Of a stretch of DNA of 64,000 bases, positions 33,544 to 45,795 are shown in pieces (the stretch's first letter is position 1; each line of letters begins with the position of its first letter). The notes under the pieces are model-generated. The model was not told the DNA's origin. It did not search any database and saw only the letters and a program-made list of their open reading frames with translations. This DNA is from Scedosporium boydii (lineage: Eukaryota; Ascomycota; Sordariomycetes; Microascales; Microascaceae): contig NJFT01000096.1 of the NCBI GenBank assembly GCA_002221725.1, positions 1 to 64,000 on the forward strand. Direction: 5' to 3'. The position numbers and the translations under genes are program-made.

Positions 33544-36500
33544 CCCGTCGGTTTCATCGTGCTCTTCGTGGAGTTTTACGCACACCCATAGGTTCCAGTC
33601 GTACCTGCGACCTTTGCCTACCTATCTCTTAAAAGGAGCGCGGGAAAGGATCAAACTTGATTAGTTCCTCGCGGTGCGCCACTAGCGAGCGCAAACCCTC
33701 TAAAAATTTTTTTTCTTTTTTTACCCCTTGGGGCGAGAAGTTGACCAGAGCGAGCAGGTTACTTTTTCCGTTATCAGACATCGGGTCGCAAACTAAGAAC
33801 GTGAAAGGAGTTATCGGGGTTCATTTCGCTATCCTATCTCCGGTGAGTAGCGCGGCGACTGATACGTATCTCGCCCACGCTCCTCTCGGGCCGAAGACCG
33901 GTGTTAAGCTCGGCCCGTCACGGTACCATTTCGTTACCTACGCCCCAAGCGTGGTAATAAACGGATACCTTCACAGCGCCATGTTCCTTGGCCGCTTTCC
34001 TTAGCCGCTGGCTTCGGGAAACGTACCCAACAATACGTGGCGCAAGCTCTACATACTTTTTGGTACAACCGTTTCTAGTGTCCTGGATACCTCACTCTTA
34101 TTCGGCTGATAACTGAGCGGGGTCTTGCCTTTCAAGCTCGACAAATTCAAGCTGTCGTAAGATGTTATATATCTCAACATGGCAATCTTTGGCGAGGGTT
34201 ATCTTAAATATATCTGAAATTATAGCGAGAAGGTCATGTCTTCTGGACTTAAGCAGAGCGACATATTGATGATTCATCACTCTCGCCCCTTTCTACTAGG
34301 ATATCAAGCGGAGGGCATTACTACGCCCCTATGCATCTACGGACGGTGCGCACCGATCTGCGCCTCAATGAACATGAAATGGGAACTGGCCACAAACTGC
34401 TCGCTTCGGGTTTTTTGGTGGATGTCACCGTCGCTATCATCGCTGTCTGTGTAGGCCAATTCAGGATGGCTTTGTACTCCTGGAAAACGAGGAGGAGAAA
34501 AGGATTGCAAAACATCCGGTGGATTCTCGCGAGAACTCTGCAGAGTCCTCGTTGTTGGCATGGTTTGCCATCAGGTCAATACAACGTCTAAAAAAAAAGT
34601 ATTTACTCGGTATGTGTGCTTTGGCTTGGAAACAGCTGGCTTGGCTGGCTGGAGAAAAGAAATATCTTCTGCGAATCCCATGGGGCCTTGGGTAGGTTGT
34701 AGAACTGCGAGTACAGTACATCGCCTCTGGCCCCTCGGGTCTGTAGTAGCAGCCGACGATGTATCCGTTGATTTACCCCCCACGAAGATCACGACCCGTA
34801 CATTGTGCTGGGTCGTGTGGATAATACAGCTAGGATAGCTTTGACACTTGTAGTTACAGTAACTACAAAAGAACTACGCCGCTTTTTTTTACACATCCCA
34901 ACTCCTCACCATGAAGGAAAAAAAATCCACTGGCCTCCTCTTTTTCCGGCTACACCTCAACAAAATCCAAAGTTGCATTTTTAATCTCATGCTAGGATCC
35001 AGAGCCTGAACCTCTCAGCTCAGCAAAGGGTCCGAGCAACCGCAGAAAGGCTCGCTAACGCCAGCGAATGGGGTCCTTGTGTAGAATTGCAGACTAACAA
35101 AAGCAGCCGTGATCAGAATACTAACTACCGCGCAGGCAATAACATCGTTTCCGAGGGAATTGTGCGGCAGCATCGCTGGATCCACCAGGGGCGGATCGTC
35201 GGTCTCCACTAGGTGATATGTAAGTGATCTTCGCCGCGGTCCCAACTTTACGTTACTTCATAAGGTTGCTAAGAAACTATGGACATAATGATGAAGTTGC
35301 CGGTTTAATATGAGCTGAGAGGTCCAGACTCTGGATCTCATGCTAGAATCATAAAGTTGTGGTTCTAATATGATTTTGTGGGCATTTTGTCATCAGATCT
35401 CGAACGTTTCACACTGGTTGAAGGAAGATCACACGATACGCTGATTGAAATTAGGAGAGAGAAACCTTCAATAGCGTCTCGCTTTAGGCGTGGCGCACCG
35501 GAAGGCCGGCGGGGGTAGGTGATGAGATGCGCTATATCATGTCTATATCATGGAGCAAGACCTGCGTAAGAAGTTATCTCCAAAGCTTCCCCCAGATTCC
35601 CCTGATGATTGAAAGCTTATAGCTCTTTCTTGTATGTAGCCCCTCAAGTCGGTCCTTCATCAACATTTCTACAATTTCCACCGACTGGCCTGGCGTGCGT
35701 GCCTCTCGAAACGTATATACGACGAAATGAAGACAGAAATCCAGGGCCACTTCGCCTACTGCGCAGGCGAAGGCAAGTTCGCCCTCGATTTGGTGGATCG
35801 GTATTCACTACCCCATGCCCAATTCCTCCCTGGCTCTACTACGACTAAAGCGTGTCACAAAGGTTAATGCCACAGTCTCAACACGGACGGTCTTGGCCCT
35901 CAAAAACCAGGGTTAACGTCGCTCAAGTCGAAGGAAAAGCAAAAATGGGCTAGGGTGTGCATGGGCGGCTAAGCTGCGACACGACATATCACACATCTAA
36001 CCTACCAACTCCTCGACTGCAACAACATGCTCAACGCCCGCCAATGCGTAGATCACAAGTCACACGCCAATCATTCATCAAACCAACACCTCACTCAAGC
36101 TTGTGGCACACAGCTTCGACTTTCTTACTGACGGGGTCTCCGACGAAAGAACCAAAGTAGGGAGAATAGCACTGGGACCTAGGACCAGGAGCGCCATTAC
36201 GCTCCCCACCGCTTCTTAATTGGTCCGTGAAAACCGCTTTTTAAGTCATGGTGAGCCGAAATAGTGTTCTTAGTGTGTGTGTGTTTTCTCCACTCTCATC
36301 ACGGCGCTAAGGATTTAGCTGTCTCAGGGCATAGCGCAATGTAGAAGGGTTGACACAGCCTAAGGCGGTTTTCACTGTGTCGAAGCACCACCGAAGGGAG
36401 ACTGGCCCTATCAACTGTCACTCGTGACGACGTCCAGGACGGGCAAATCACCTGCCTTTATCTATATCTGAACTAGGACATTGGTCACATACTGCCAGCG

Positions 36501-37039
36501 CACGGGCCGAACTTCGTTGATCCAGTTCCTTGAACTTCGGCAATCGTCATTCAGCTCTCCCAGATGAGCCAATTGGGATGTTGCCTGATCATGCGGTCAG
36601 ATTCCGTACGCCAGCACATCTGGTCCGGGACTCCGGGGCTGAAACGCCCGTTCCCATCTTTTTTCACGGTGTTAAGTTCGAGGATGGCGACTAGAGAGCG
36701 GCATTAGAGGTGACATATTCTCTCATAAAATATGAGCTATGGCACATCTCTGTTGTGACGGATGTGAAACAGCAAATTATCGGACGCTTGGCATGTGGAG
36801 GAGTTCACCATCCTGCCTTGGCAGCGTCCGGGAGCAACCAAATGTTTGCTCTTCACTCTAGGTCTTGATATACTCGGAATCCCGCGACGATTGAATGTAT
36901 AAAAGCCGTGCTTTACTCTATGATGGTTATAGATGGAAGTCGTATTTTTTTTTTTCCTTCACCATACTTCTAATTCCCTTGACGGAGTCTCTTGACCCTG
37001 GAAGTCTCACTTTTTCCGTCGTACTTTGACCACGAAACC
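33544..37039. other. Gene-poor 3.5-kb region with an inverted repeat
   Basis: No complete gene could be recognised. Bases 34996-35022 and 35308-35334 form an imperfect inverted repeat (GATCCAGAG-type core) around about 280 bp. The enclosed minus-strand frame 35015-35245 is described separately. A few other frames of 60-115 codons (for example 33657-34004 +, 34331-34591 +) have no protein-like pattern. The region reads like decayed sequence. Confidence 0.4.
35015..35245 (-). pseudogene. Possible fragment of a fungal rhodopsin-type membrane protein
   Basis: A 76-codon frame contains one hydrophobic helix, DVIACAVVSILITAAFVSLQFYTR. It resembles the first transmembrane helix of fungal PTH11/rhodopsin-like integral membrane proteins, which commonly ends in LRxYTR. 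Nothing resembling the remaining six helices follows. The start codon and reality of the gene are uncertain. It sits inside an inverted repeat. Confidence 0.25.
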
Positions 37040-38205
37040 ATGTCTTCCTTTTCGGGAATGTCTCAGAGCCCACAAGATGAAGCTCAACAACAGCCTCTCC
37101 CCCAGCCAATTACCTCCTTTTGCAGCGATATCTTAGTTGCAGGCATGACCTCGCACTATGATGTCTCACATGGAGGGCACCCAAGGCTACTTATCCAAGA
37201 TATTGAAGCCAGGATTCACAGAGGACGCCGGATGGAGGAGAGGTGGGGCTTTACGACCCTTTCATCCTCCTTTAATGCTATGTGGTGGAGCTTACATCTA
37301 CTCGTCCCCATACATGTGCTCGATAAGCTCCAGGGTGAACCTACGAGGCAGGCGTTAGTGTCGTTTCTAAGTGCCGTTCAGAATGTGAGAGAACTTGGTG
37401 ATGTATGTATGTGCACACTTACCAAAAGCTCTCCCCCCAAAAAGAAAAAAAGAAAAAAACACCCCACATAACTAACCGATGTTATTGATAGTCCTAGCAA
37501 AAGGTCGACGTCTTGGCAGGCTCGGGATACCGCTGGCACTAACTGAATGCAGTGAGGTGGTCAGACAAATGGTAAGGGCGTGCTAGTTTTGAACTACCGA
37601 GATCCTTTAAAGAGGCATATAGTGACCTTTTCTAGTGCCTTATACGGGATGTTGGCTGCATTCTTACAGGCGCTCCGAATCCTGACGTATGCCGCATCTT
37701 CCCCACTCTTCAAGAGGAGAAACACAAAGTGCGAGAAGCATTATTCCTGCTCTCGGGCATTCTTTGGGATGCCGATTTTACCGAATGTCTCCGCCATCTT
37801 ATCCTAGGGGAAGATAACATCCTCGATAGCCCCCGTAACATGATTTGTCTTCAACCCGGGTTACACCGATGGTGGCATAATGGCTATATAGCCTTTGAGC
37901 CGGTGGCCGAACTTAGCAACGGTGTTAGAGTCAGGCTTCGCTGGCTAGGGGTATCGGATCTTATGCCCTCCGATCGCAGGCCGTTGAATACTGATCCTAG
38001 CGGATGCTTAACCACCCCTCTAGAGCTCAGGTCTCTTCATCTTCGGGACTTTTGGACCAGAAGACCGCTAACCGATGGCGTATTTTTTAACATCACGGCG
38101 TCTAACCCGGACAATGCGCCCTCGTATGACCTGCTTAAACTGCAGTGGGATCTTATGCGCTTCGTCGCAATATCTGGTATAGCTGGGACGGGTCATAGTG
38201 TGTAA
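37040..38205 (+). CDS. HNH-endonuclease-domain protein (fungal HNH_2 type)
   Basis: Three exons, 37040-37406, 37492-37571 and 37636-38205, give 338 residues. The third exon begins at the TTTTCTAG acceptor, which restores CLIRDVGCILTGAPNPDVC, the front of the fungal HNH_2 domain. The domain continues with LLSGILWDADF, the ENIL-type motif (GEDNILDSPRNMICL) and the second half HRWWHNGYIAFEP. In the family the first half normally has a His just after the Cys (CHI); here it reads CRI, so a key residue is changed and nuclease activity is uncertain. Such proteins are abundant in filamentous fungi and mostly uncharacterised. A poly-A/lysine-like tract lies in intron 1. The gene is convergent with the TPR-ankyrin gene 0.9 kb away. 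Confidence 0.72.
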
Positions 38206-39122
38206 TAGTTATTAGCGTACTAATATATTATTCCTAATCTAAGGGTTGGATATCTGAGAGCTTGGTGCTGGGCGTGCTCTACTGCTGACCTTGTTGTTCC
38301 TCAATTAATGTTCGCCGAATGGTGATGACTTCGATTAATCGAGGTACATTTGCCCGGGCGTGGCAAAGGCGGAGTACGACGCAGAACCGGTGGTGAGAGC
38401 CCTGATCTTCGAACAAGGCCCCGTCAAAATAATTGTCTGCCTGCCGAGAGCCAACCCGGACGCTAGCAAAACGCTCAGCTCGCTCGCAGGAGTGTCCCCG
38501 CACTACTTCGTACCAGTCTCCTCCGATTGTCTGATTAGCGATCTTTAACCTTTCCGGACGCGTTTTCGGTCACGCATCTGAGCTGTGGCTAATTTACGTA
38601 GGAACTCTACTGGAAGCATCCATTCCTTGTTCTCAAATATCTCAGGTGCCTGAAGCTCCGCCTCCCAATCGACCCATAAGCATCGTAGGTGTGAACCGTA
38701 GAAAGTATGGGTTGCGGACGAACGGTATGGACGAAACCGGTACGATTCCGGGCTCGTGTCGCTTCAGGAATCATATCTACGAGCTGGCTATACAAGAGCC
38801 TCTTGGACTATAGGAAGAGAGTAAGCATTGTCAGTGTTTCATTATATAAGACCCTTCCGTTCCCCCTGAGCCCTTGGCCACGTTCTCCTGTGGCAGCTGC
38901 CGGGTTGAGTGTCATTTCGAGTTCAGCGACATCAGGTGGCCTTTCCGGACGTAGTGCTTAATCCACTCTATATTGCATAGTAGAGGGTGAGCCGAAAAGG
39001 GGGCCTTGGATTCACCACTCACGCCACCGGCTTTTGGCTGCTTGTTCCCCCATCTACCAGTGCTAGAGATGCAGCAACGGCTGCTTCCACTGCAGCATTG
39101 GAATAGGGATCATCCGTCATCG
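38206..39122. other. Intergenic region between convergent genes
   Basis: No gene is recognised. Frames at 38360-38548 (+) and 38607-38795 (-) are short and have no family resemblance. Confidence 0.4.
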
Positions 39123-42100
39123 CTATCTTTTCCCCACCTCCGCCGGCCTCTGGAGCTTTTCCAATCTCACCACTATTTCTACCCCCTCCCCTTTACCTAC
39201 CCTTTTCTTCTTCCTTTTATATTCATTCTTCTCCCACCTTTTCGCCCTCAACTTCCTCTCCTCATATTTCTTCATTTTTTTCTTCTTTATCGTCTCTTTC
39301 TCCACGTCCTCCTTCCTCTTCTTCCTGGCCGCCTCCAGCTCGCTCTGCTCCTTTAGTTTCTGCAGTTTGCTTTTCAACTTTTCGTTTTTCACGAAGTCGT
39401 TGAAGCAGCGTATTTCCTCATTGGCCTAATATGGTCAGATCCAGCATCGCGAGACAAGTTGTGGGGGACGGGAGGACTTACAACGTAGTTGACGGAGTAT
39501 GCGTAGATTTCAAGATCTGTATACCTCTCATGGTCCCACTCGACTTTATTAAAGTTAAGTCCTAGACACCGTGCCATGATCAGCTCTGCTAGATCAAACA
39601 CAGAGGTTATCGTGTTGCGGTTTTTGCGCTTCAGGTGATCCAAGATAGTATCCAGCACATTCTTCATGGCCAAGATATCACCGCCAGCATCCGGGGTCTG
39701 ATTTGACGACAGGTCCCAGCGCTGTGGGAAACTGGTAACGACGGTTTCTATAGTTGAATATGGTCAGCGCTAGCTAGCGAGGTCCATGGAGGTTTGCTTG
39801 GGTAACTTACTATCGTCCAGAATCCAAAGCCACAGTTGGTCAATCATCATGACGGGAACGCCTCGTGTAGGATGGCATCGTTGAAAGTAGCGTGATACCG
39901 TCTGGTCAGCGTCCCTGTCCTCAGTGTCCTCTGTCATAGGGTACTGGAACTGATCGAGCGTGCGATGAATATGAAGTGGGGATCTCCCAAAAAGAGGAAA
40001 GAGGTACTTTTTTAGCAGTGTTTCGTTGGGATTTCTCCCCCCTCCTACCTTAGTCTTGGATTTGGGCGTTCCTCCCCCGAGTATCCGACCAAGCTCTTCA
40101 TCCAAGGCGTATTGAACCCGAGCCAGGTCGCCCTCGATCTCGGTTGCGATATGTTTAATCACTCCGTTCATCTCGAGTCTTTTGTCCTCGAACTCCCAAT
40201 GAATGTATGGCATCTGATTATCTCCGTTAGTAATTGGGGTAAGTCTGTGGTGGGATTCAACTTGCGTAAGCGACAAGACGACTGGGCTTTGTTAGACCTG
40301 GAGACGCGAAATGGTCAGCCTGCCAGCGGGAGCAAGGTGGTCTAGGAAGGTATGCTCTACTGACATCCGGGTAGAGCGCGACATAAGGGTTTCATGAAAC
40401 GGCCGTGGACAGACGCATACTCGGGATCATGCAGCTGGTGTTTCCAAAATTCATTCTGCAGCACGCCAGGGAAGGGCGGGTCATCATCCCATCTCAACTG
40501 AATGGTGTCCATAATAGCCTGTATTATAGGATTCTGTGAGACCGAGCAAAGAGGCAAAGGATGGGCCATAATCACCTCAATCCAGTCCATCTGTGGTGGC
40601 GTCAGCATCTCTGCATCGAGCGTTGCCATATTAATGACTTACATTATTCGCTGGGAGATGTATCCACATAAAATCGGATTCTGGGTAGATCTCTAGCCCA
40701 GCCTCGTTGCGAAGGGCTTTGCTGAACAGGTCATCCACATCCTGCACGAAGTCTTCGACTCGTTCCACTTGAACCCGATGTTCTTCTTGGACTTTACCTT
40801 CCTCTCCTTCTCCCTCTCCCCTGTCGACGTAAAAATGCACAATAGTTGCTTTAAATCCCGTTTTCTCCGTAGCAGCGCATATGTATGGCTTCCGCCGCCT
40901 TGAACTGGATAGTGACTTCGACTTGTTCATTGAGCTTGTCAGGATCGCGCCATGATGCGCCATAAGTAGCCTCACAATAGCTTCATGGTTCCCAATTATC
41001 GCCAAATCCATGGGGGTGTGGCCGTCACGGTCGATGGAAGTGGTGTGGACACCGTTATCTAGTAATAATCCAACGACAGCGACATGTCCACCTTCTGCAG
41101 CATCGTGCAGCCCTGATCTGTCTCTCTCATCATACAGGTGGATGTCGACGTCAAATCCGAGGAGGAGCTGCACGACATACTTGTTCCCTGAAATGACGCC
41201 TTTTCGGAAAGCTCTCTGCAGATCGGGCTTCCTCTCCTCGCCATAGTCTGCCTCTTTCCACTTGTCTAGGAGCGCTTGAACAGCACCTTTGTGGCCCGCC
41301 GCACAGGCCTGATCTAGTAAGACTGTGCGATCTACAAGACCTATCCAGGACTCCGCATTCTGGCTGACACCCAGCTGAGACGCAAAAGTTGAGATGTCCA
41401 TGCCGGTCCACTTCCTGACGAGACGGCGGACCCAGTCAAGGGAAAGAAGGATGTAAGTTGCCCACTTGGGTCCCGTTTTGACCAGAACATTCTGAAGGAG
41501 GTCGATAGGCTCTTCCTCACGATCAACAACAACCCGACCTTCATTTGACACTGGCGGGATGAAGTCGTCAACGTGCCACCCATCGCATTGCCCGTTCCGT
41601 GGGATTTCCACACCACATGCGTCGCAAAGAGTCTGCACTTCATCCACACTCCCCCCGGCTCTGATAGTTAGAGCGATGTCATGTTTGATCACACTCCGTA
41701 CAGCGACGTGATCTTCGCCGTAGTCCCTTCTCATATCGCTTATGGAATCCCGCAGCTCTACCTCACGCGCCTCGTTAGGCGCAACGCGAACCAAGTTGCA
41801 GAGTGTGTCCAGCGTAGACTTGTGAAACATGCCAAAGACATGTCGTTTAGGCACGTACACCTCTTCGAATAGCTGTCTAGCTTGCTCGGTGTCCGAGTTC
41901 CGAACGCAGAGGCAGGCGAAATTATTAAGAAGCTCAAGAGTCCAGGGGTACTCGCGGCCCAGAGCCTGGCGAACTCCTATGATGGCCATCTCATAAACGG
42001 CGTAGGCATCATCTCTTCTCCCAAGAAATTCGAGTGCCGCCACACTAGCCTTCACACATGCCTGGGAATTGAGATGGTCCCATCCCCAGATCTTTCCCAT

Positions 42101-42598
42101 CTCTTCGCGGACCTCTGACAACAGCTTCTCAGCTTTTAGATTGTCTTTGTTATTCTGATGTGCAATTCCCAGCCTCAGCAAAGCTTCTAGCCATCTTGGC
42201 CTGTCGCTGTTGTGCTCTCGAAGAGATTTCACAGTAGACTCCCAGAACTTAATTTCATCTTCGGCTGTCTCAAATTCTCTAAATGACCATGCTGACTCTC
42301 TTGACGCGTAATCTACCATGTGTGTGAGAATGACACCCAGGACTCCATGCCACAGAGTAGGAGACTCACCACTGGAATAGTAACTCGATCCAGCTCCACT
42401 CCCGGATTCGCTGTTAGGGTGAACCAGGGTCGTTTTCGGGCCTACTGCTAGGCCTACTGCCAGAGCTGCTACATTTGGCAGGGGCATCGGCTTCAGCGGT
42501 ATCATGGACCAGTTCCATATCAGAAAGCTCATGCGTTGCCATCGCGTTAGGACCGTCCATGAGATGTCTGGAAGCCGCAAGGTAATATCGATGGGCAT
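39123..42598 (-). CDS. Large TPR-ankyrin protein with CorA-like region and basic coiled coil
   Basis: Five exons on the minus strand, 42598-40643, 40590-40365, 40281-39811, 39747-39482 and 39425-39123, give 1073 residues. After a short hydrophobic/Gly-Ser region the protein has kinesin-light-chain-like TPR repeats (for example ARQLFEEVYVPKRHVFG, TLDTLCNL). A CxxCG segment follows (LCDACGVEIPRNG), then ankyrin repeats (about residues 440-560; GLHDAAEGGHVAVVGLLLDNG). Next comes the region of fungal CorA-like proteins with WIHLPANNMDWIE and ILDDKTVVTSFPQRW. That family normally ends in two membrane helices; here none is seen, and the C-terminus is a Lys/Glu-rich coiled coil. Such architectures occur in fungal NLR-like and signalling proteins, but no nucleotide-binding domain precedes it. 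Function is unknown. Confidence 0.75.
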
Positions 42599-43739
42599 AT
42601 ATAAACTCAGATTTTCAGAATCTTTGAGTCTAGTGCTTCTAGGGAAACATCATCAGCGCAGGAAATCTCATACTAGCGCGGGACACCCACCCGGGTATAC
42701 GTGGATTGTCGTACTGGCGTCGTTCCATCTAATTCATTGGGGGGCTAAACCTCATCGTTGAGGTCTGGTAACGAGGAGTTTGTGATCAGCCCCGAGTCCA
42801 GGTCGACCACCAAAATAGGACACCCAATCCCACGGAGGCTCGATCTCCGCCTAGACCGCCGTAAATGTCGGGACTCTAAGTTGCATTCGCTAGGGATCGT
42901 AATTGTAGAAGGGCAACTACCTAGATTATAGGGCTCCGGACCATAATGTGAAGTAATAGAGAGGTGTTGCTAACGCCAGCCTGTGTGGGTGGCGGGGATA
43001 TCTTGCGGGGTTCCGTGCCTGCGGGGAACGGGGTGCGATCTTCTTCTACCGCCGTCCCCCGCCTAATAGAGTAATACGTGTCAGTCACACATGCGAAAAG
43101 GACAGAGATAAGGAAACGCCAATAGGAGGATAGGAAAGTCGTGTTCCTGCTGCAACGCTTGTGATTCTATTGGAGTTCTCATACTGGCGAGTCTGGGCTG
43201 AGCCGCTCGCGCCGCACCGAGTGTGCCAGCAGTGGCTGAGCCCAACACTCTGAAGTATGAACCAACCAAGATGCGCTCCAGGATGCCACAACCTTGCCGA
43301 GAACAGAACTATTGGATTATTTGATGAGGCATACGCATGCCGTCACAGGGAAATGAACCGTAAAACTTAGCTCGAACCAGATCAGATATCGTCGGACAGC
43401 GCAATACCAAATAGCTCGGAGACGAAACTCAAGCACACCAAATTCTATTTCCGTTTCTAGAGCTTAGTTCCTGCCGCTGAGCGAGGGCTGAGGATTCCCA
43501 CCTTGAGCTGAGATGTGCTGAGGTGCCGGGGCCTGCTTTTGGGATCACAGATTTCAGCCGCGTCCTAGATCTGGGACGAAGCCCCATATCTCGCGCCCCC
43601 CAATAAAAGGGTCCCTCGCTTAGGATCTGACTGCAACCCATGCCCCAGGCTCTCTGATGGACCTCTAGAATCGACAGAATCACAAACTCTACCCCTCCAC
43701 CTCCATAGGTGCATGCCGGCGAGAATCAAGTCATTTCTG
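42599..43739. other. Intergenic region
   Basis: No gene is recognised. It should include the promoter of the TPR-ankyrin gene. Minus-strand frames at 43085-43291 and 43429-43683 have no family resemblance. Confidence 0.4.
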
Positions 43740-44298
43740 GAAGCGCCTCACTGAGGAGTTTCTCGGAGCAGGCTTCGAGGGTCGCACACCGCCGGGCTAT
43801 AAGGGGATGTTCCGATTGACCACAGCTCCGGCCCCGATCGTGCAGCCATTGCCGATGGTGACGCCCGCTAGAATCTTGACGCCCCCTCCGATCCAGCAAA
43901 TCGTCTCCAATTGTGATAGGGTTTGCAAACTTGATGTTGCCTCGGCGGCTCGCCACTTCAATCTCGTGTGTAGACGTCGTGATCAACGCGTTCGGTCCAA
44001 TCATGACGCGGTCGCCAATAGTAACGAGCGCCGAGTCCAATATAGCCATATTGAAACTGCTATGAAACCTCTTACCGATCGAGATGTTGAAGCCGTAATC
44101 CACACGAAAAGGGGTGTCGATGAAGATCTTCTCGTCACCGATCCGGCCGAGCCGCTCGCGTAGGATTTCTAGGCGCTTTTGAGTGATATAGCTGGTGTTG
44201 ACCTCACCTCCTTCCGGGAAGAAATTGTTGTACCGATGGGTCCAACAATGGCCTTGCAATCGTCCCTCCTCAAGTTGGTTGTACTGCTCCAGTGACAT
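43740..44298 (-). pseudogene. Frameshifted maltose/galactoside O-acetyltransferase-like gene
   Basis: The frame from the ATG at 44298 encodes the N-terminal part of a left-handed beta-helix (hexapeptide) sugar acetyltransferase. It has an N-terminal helical cap, then FIDTPFRVDYGFNISIGKRF, an IGDRVMIGPN-type turn and the THEIE loop with the family's catalytic His. After [11 protein letters not shown] (about 43910) the family sequence continues only in another frame ([13 protein letters not shown]), as if one base were extra. A second shift occurs before the C-terminal proline-rich turn (about 43795-43805). The gene is therefore broken at least twice. No intron with good splice signals explains the shifts. 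An assembly error is possible but would need two events. It faces the cysteine-rich gene head to head. Confidence 0.75.
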
Positions 44299-44591
44299 TT
44301 CCTGCCAGTCGACCAACTACACCTCTTCGTTTTACTTAACCAGCTCGGGATGAGAGTCCACAGGAGCGATACCGTCAACTTCCTTGACTATGGCAAAGTC
44401 ATGAATATCACAAGCGATGGCTCCAAGAGGAATGCATCCGTTACGGTGACACAGACGCAGAGTCTACACCTTCCGATACCACCAGCATTCCGCACGGCAA
44501 AAGGGACTTTGCAAGTGAAATCAGCCGAAGTACCACATCATCCACGCCGGCTATCAAACCCCGTCGTTACATAACACTTCTCGCCCTTTGG

Positions 44592-45795
44592 ATGATCATA
44601 TGTCTCCTTTTCGGGGTCACAGCTGCCCCTTCACTTACTTTAGAAGCTGAGGATGCCGGCACGCCACGGCACGCACCAAAAATTGCAGTTCTCCCTACCG
44701 ATCTTGAATTAGCTGCACGAGACGAAGCAGTCGCCCCCAGGGCAGGTGATCCTTTTTCGTAATCGAAGAAGTCGCCAAAGCCTTGTATGGTAACCTTGGC
44801 GCATAATTTGCTGGAAAGGTTCCTATTCCCACTGCCCCCAACGTGTGACTCGGTTATGGAGATCGCCAGAGACTGGTTTGGCGAGGAGAAAGCGCAGGAG
44901 GTATTCAAGCCTTATATCGACTCGACTTTCGATTCTATGATCTCGACAACGACTCCGAGAATTGTGGGCAAGTGGGCCACAAGGTGAGCCCCGATGTGTG
45001 CTCCCAAATTTGTTCATAGTCACCACGCTGGTATGGCCCTCATGATCATAGTGTCCCGAAGGGTCTTCTTGTGTCGGCTCCGCCTGTACCGGCCCGACAT
45101 GCTCTGGCCCCTCCAGTGCCGGGAGCGCCTGCGGAACGCAAGGAAGCAACTGCGCATGCGTCACCGATGACACCTTAACTGGGTATTGCGTCCAAGATGT
45201 CCAGAGCTGCGGTGACACCATTGGATTAACTCCAGATGAATGCCAGAGCACTCTAGACTGCCCGAGCGGCCATGTATGCGCAAGCTCAGAGAAATGCGGC
45301 CGCAAACTCTGTCTTAACGCAGGGACTTGTCTCGGCTCCGGCAGTTTCAACGATGTAAAATCCGGCCTTCCCTCTACCTTTCCCCCCGCAGTGGTGCCAG
45401 GCTCAGGTCCCAAGAGCGGGTGGGAAATGTCGTTCGAGTCATTGGATAGTTATCTCGCAAACGATTTTTCCCTACCTGAACATTGGTACTTGATGTACGA
45501 TGGCAAACGCACAGTCAACACTAAATGCGTTGCCGTCGGCGAGCTACCATTTGCTGCCATCAAGGCCTTTCCTGAGAATGCCCTTGTGACGTTTCAGACC
45601 AAGATTCTTTCACAAAATAGGGCTGCGGATTCTTGTTGCCTTGCGCTCTTTGAAGGGACGGAATGTGACCCTGATGCCAGGAACGCGCAGCACAAGTTCC
45701 TCTGTGATGGTGTTACGAGCTGGGGAATTCCATTCCTGACGCGAGCTTGGCAAGTATACGGGTGCACTGGACTCTGGACAGGGCAGGCGCAGTAG
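44592..45795 (+). CDS. Cysteine-rich secreted-type protein, function unknown
   Basis: A three-exon model, 44592-44745, 44898-44983 and 45052-45795, gives 327 residues and is consistent in phase. The N-terminus MIICLLFGVTAAPS is a short signal-peptide-like segment. A longer frame upstream would make it a membrane anchor, but has no ATG. Exons 2 and 3 encode a cysteine-rich block (NCGQVGHKCPEGSSCVG, then CTGPTCSGP, CGTQGSNCACV and CPSGHVCASSEKCG). Its spacing resembles extracellular fungal Cys-rich modules. After a Pro-rich linker the C-terminal 130 residues have further cysteines and no recognised family. It is probably exported; binding of a cell-wall polymer or an effector-like role is possible but not shown. 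Intron 1 is the least certain part of the model. Confidence 0.5.

Noticed and set aside
33657..34004. 115-codon + strand frame
   Set aside because: It has a TTG/ATG-type start with no protein-like composition, no family resemblance and no partner exons.
34098..34280. 60-codon minus-strand frame with an amphipathic, helix-like sequence
   Set aside because: It is too short and isolated; no domain or flanking exon could be found, so it is not called as a gene.
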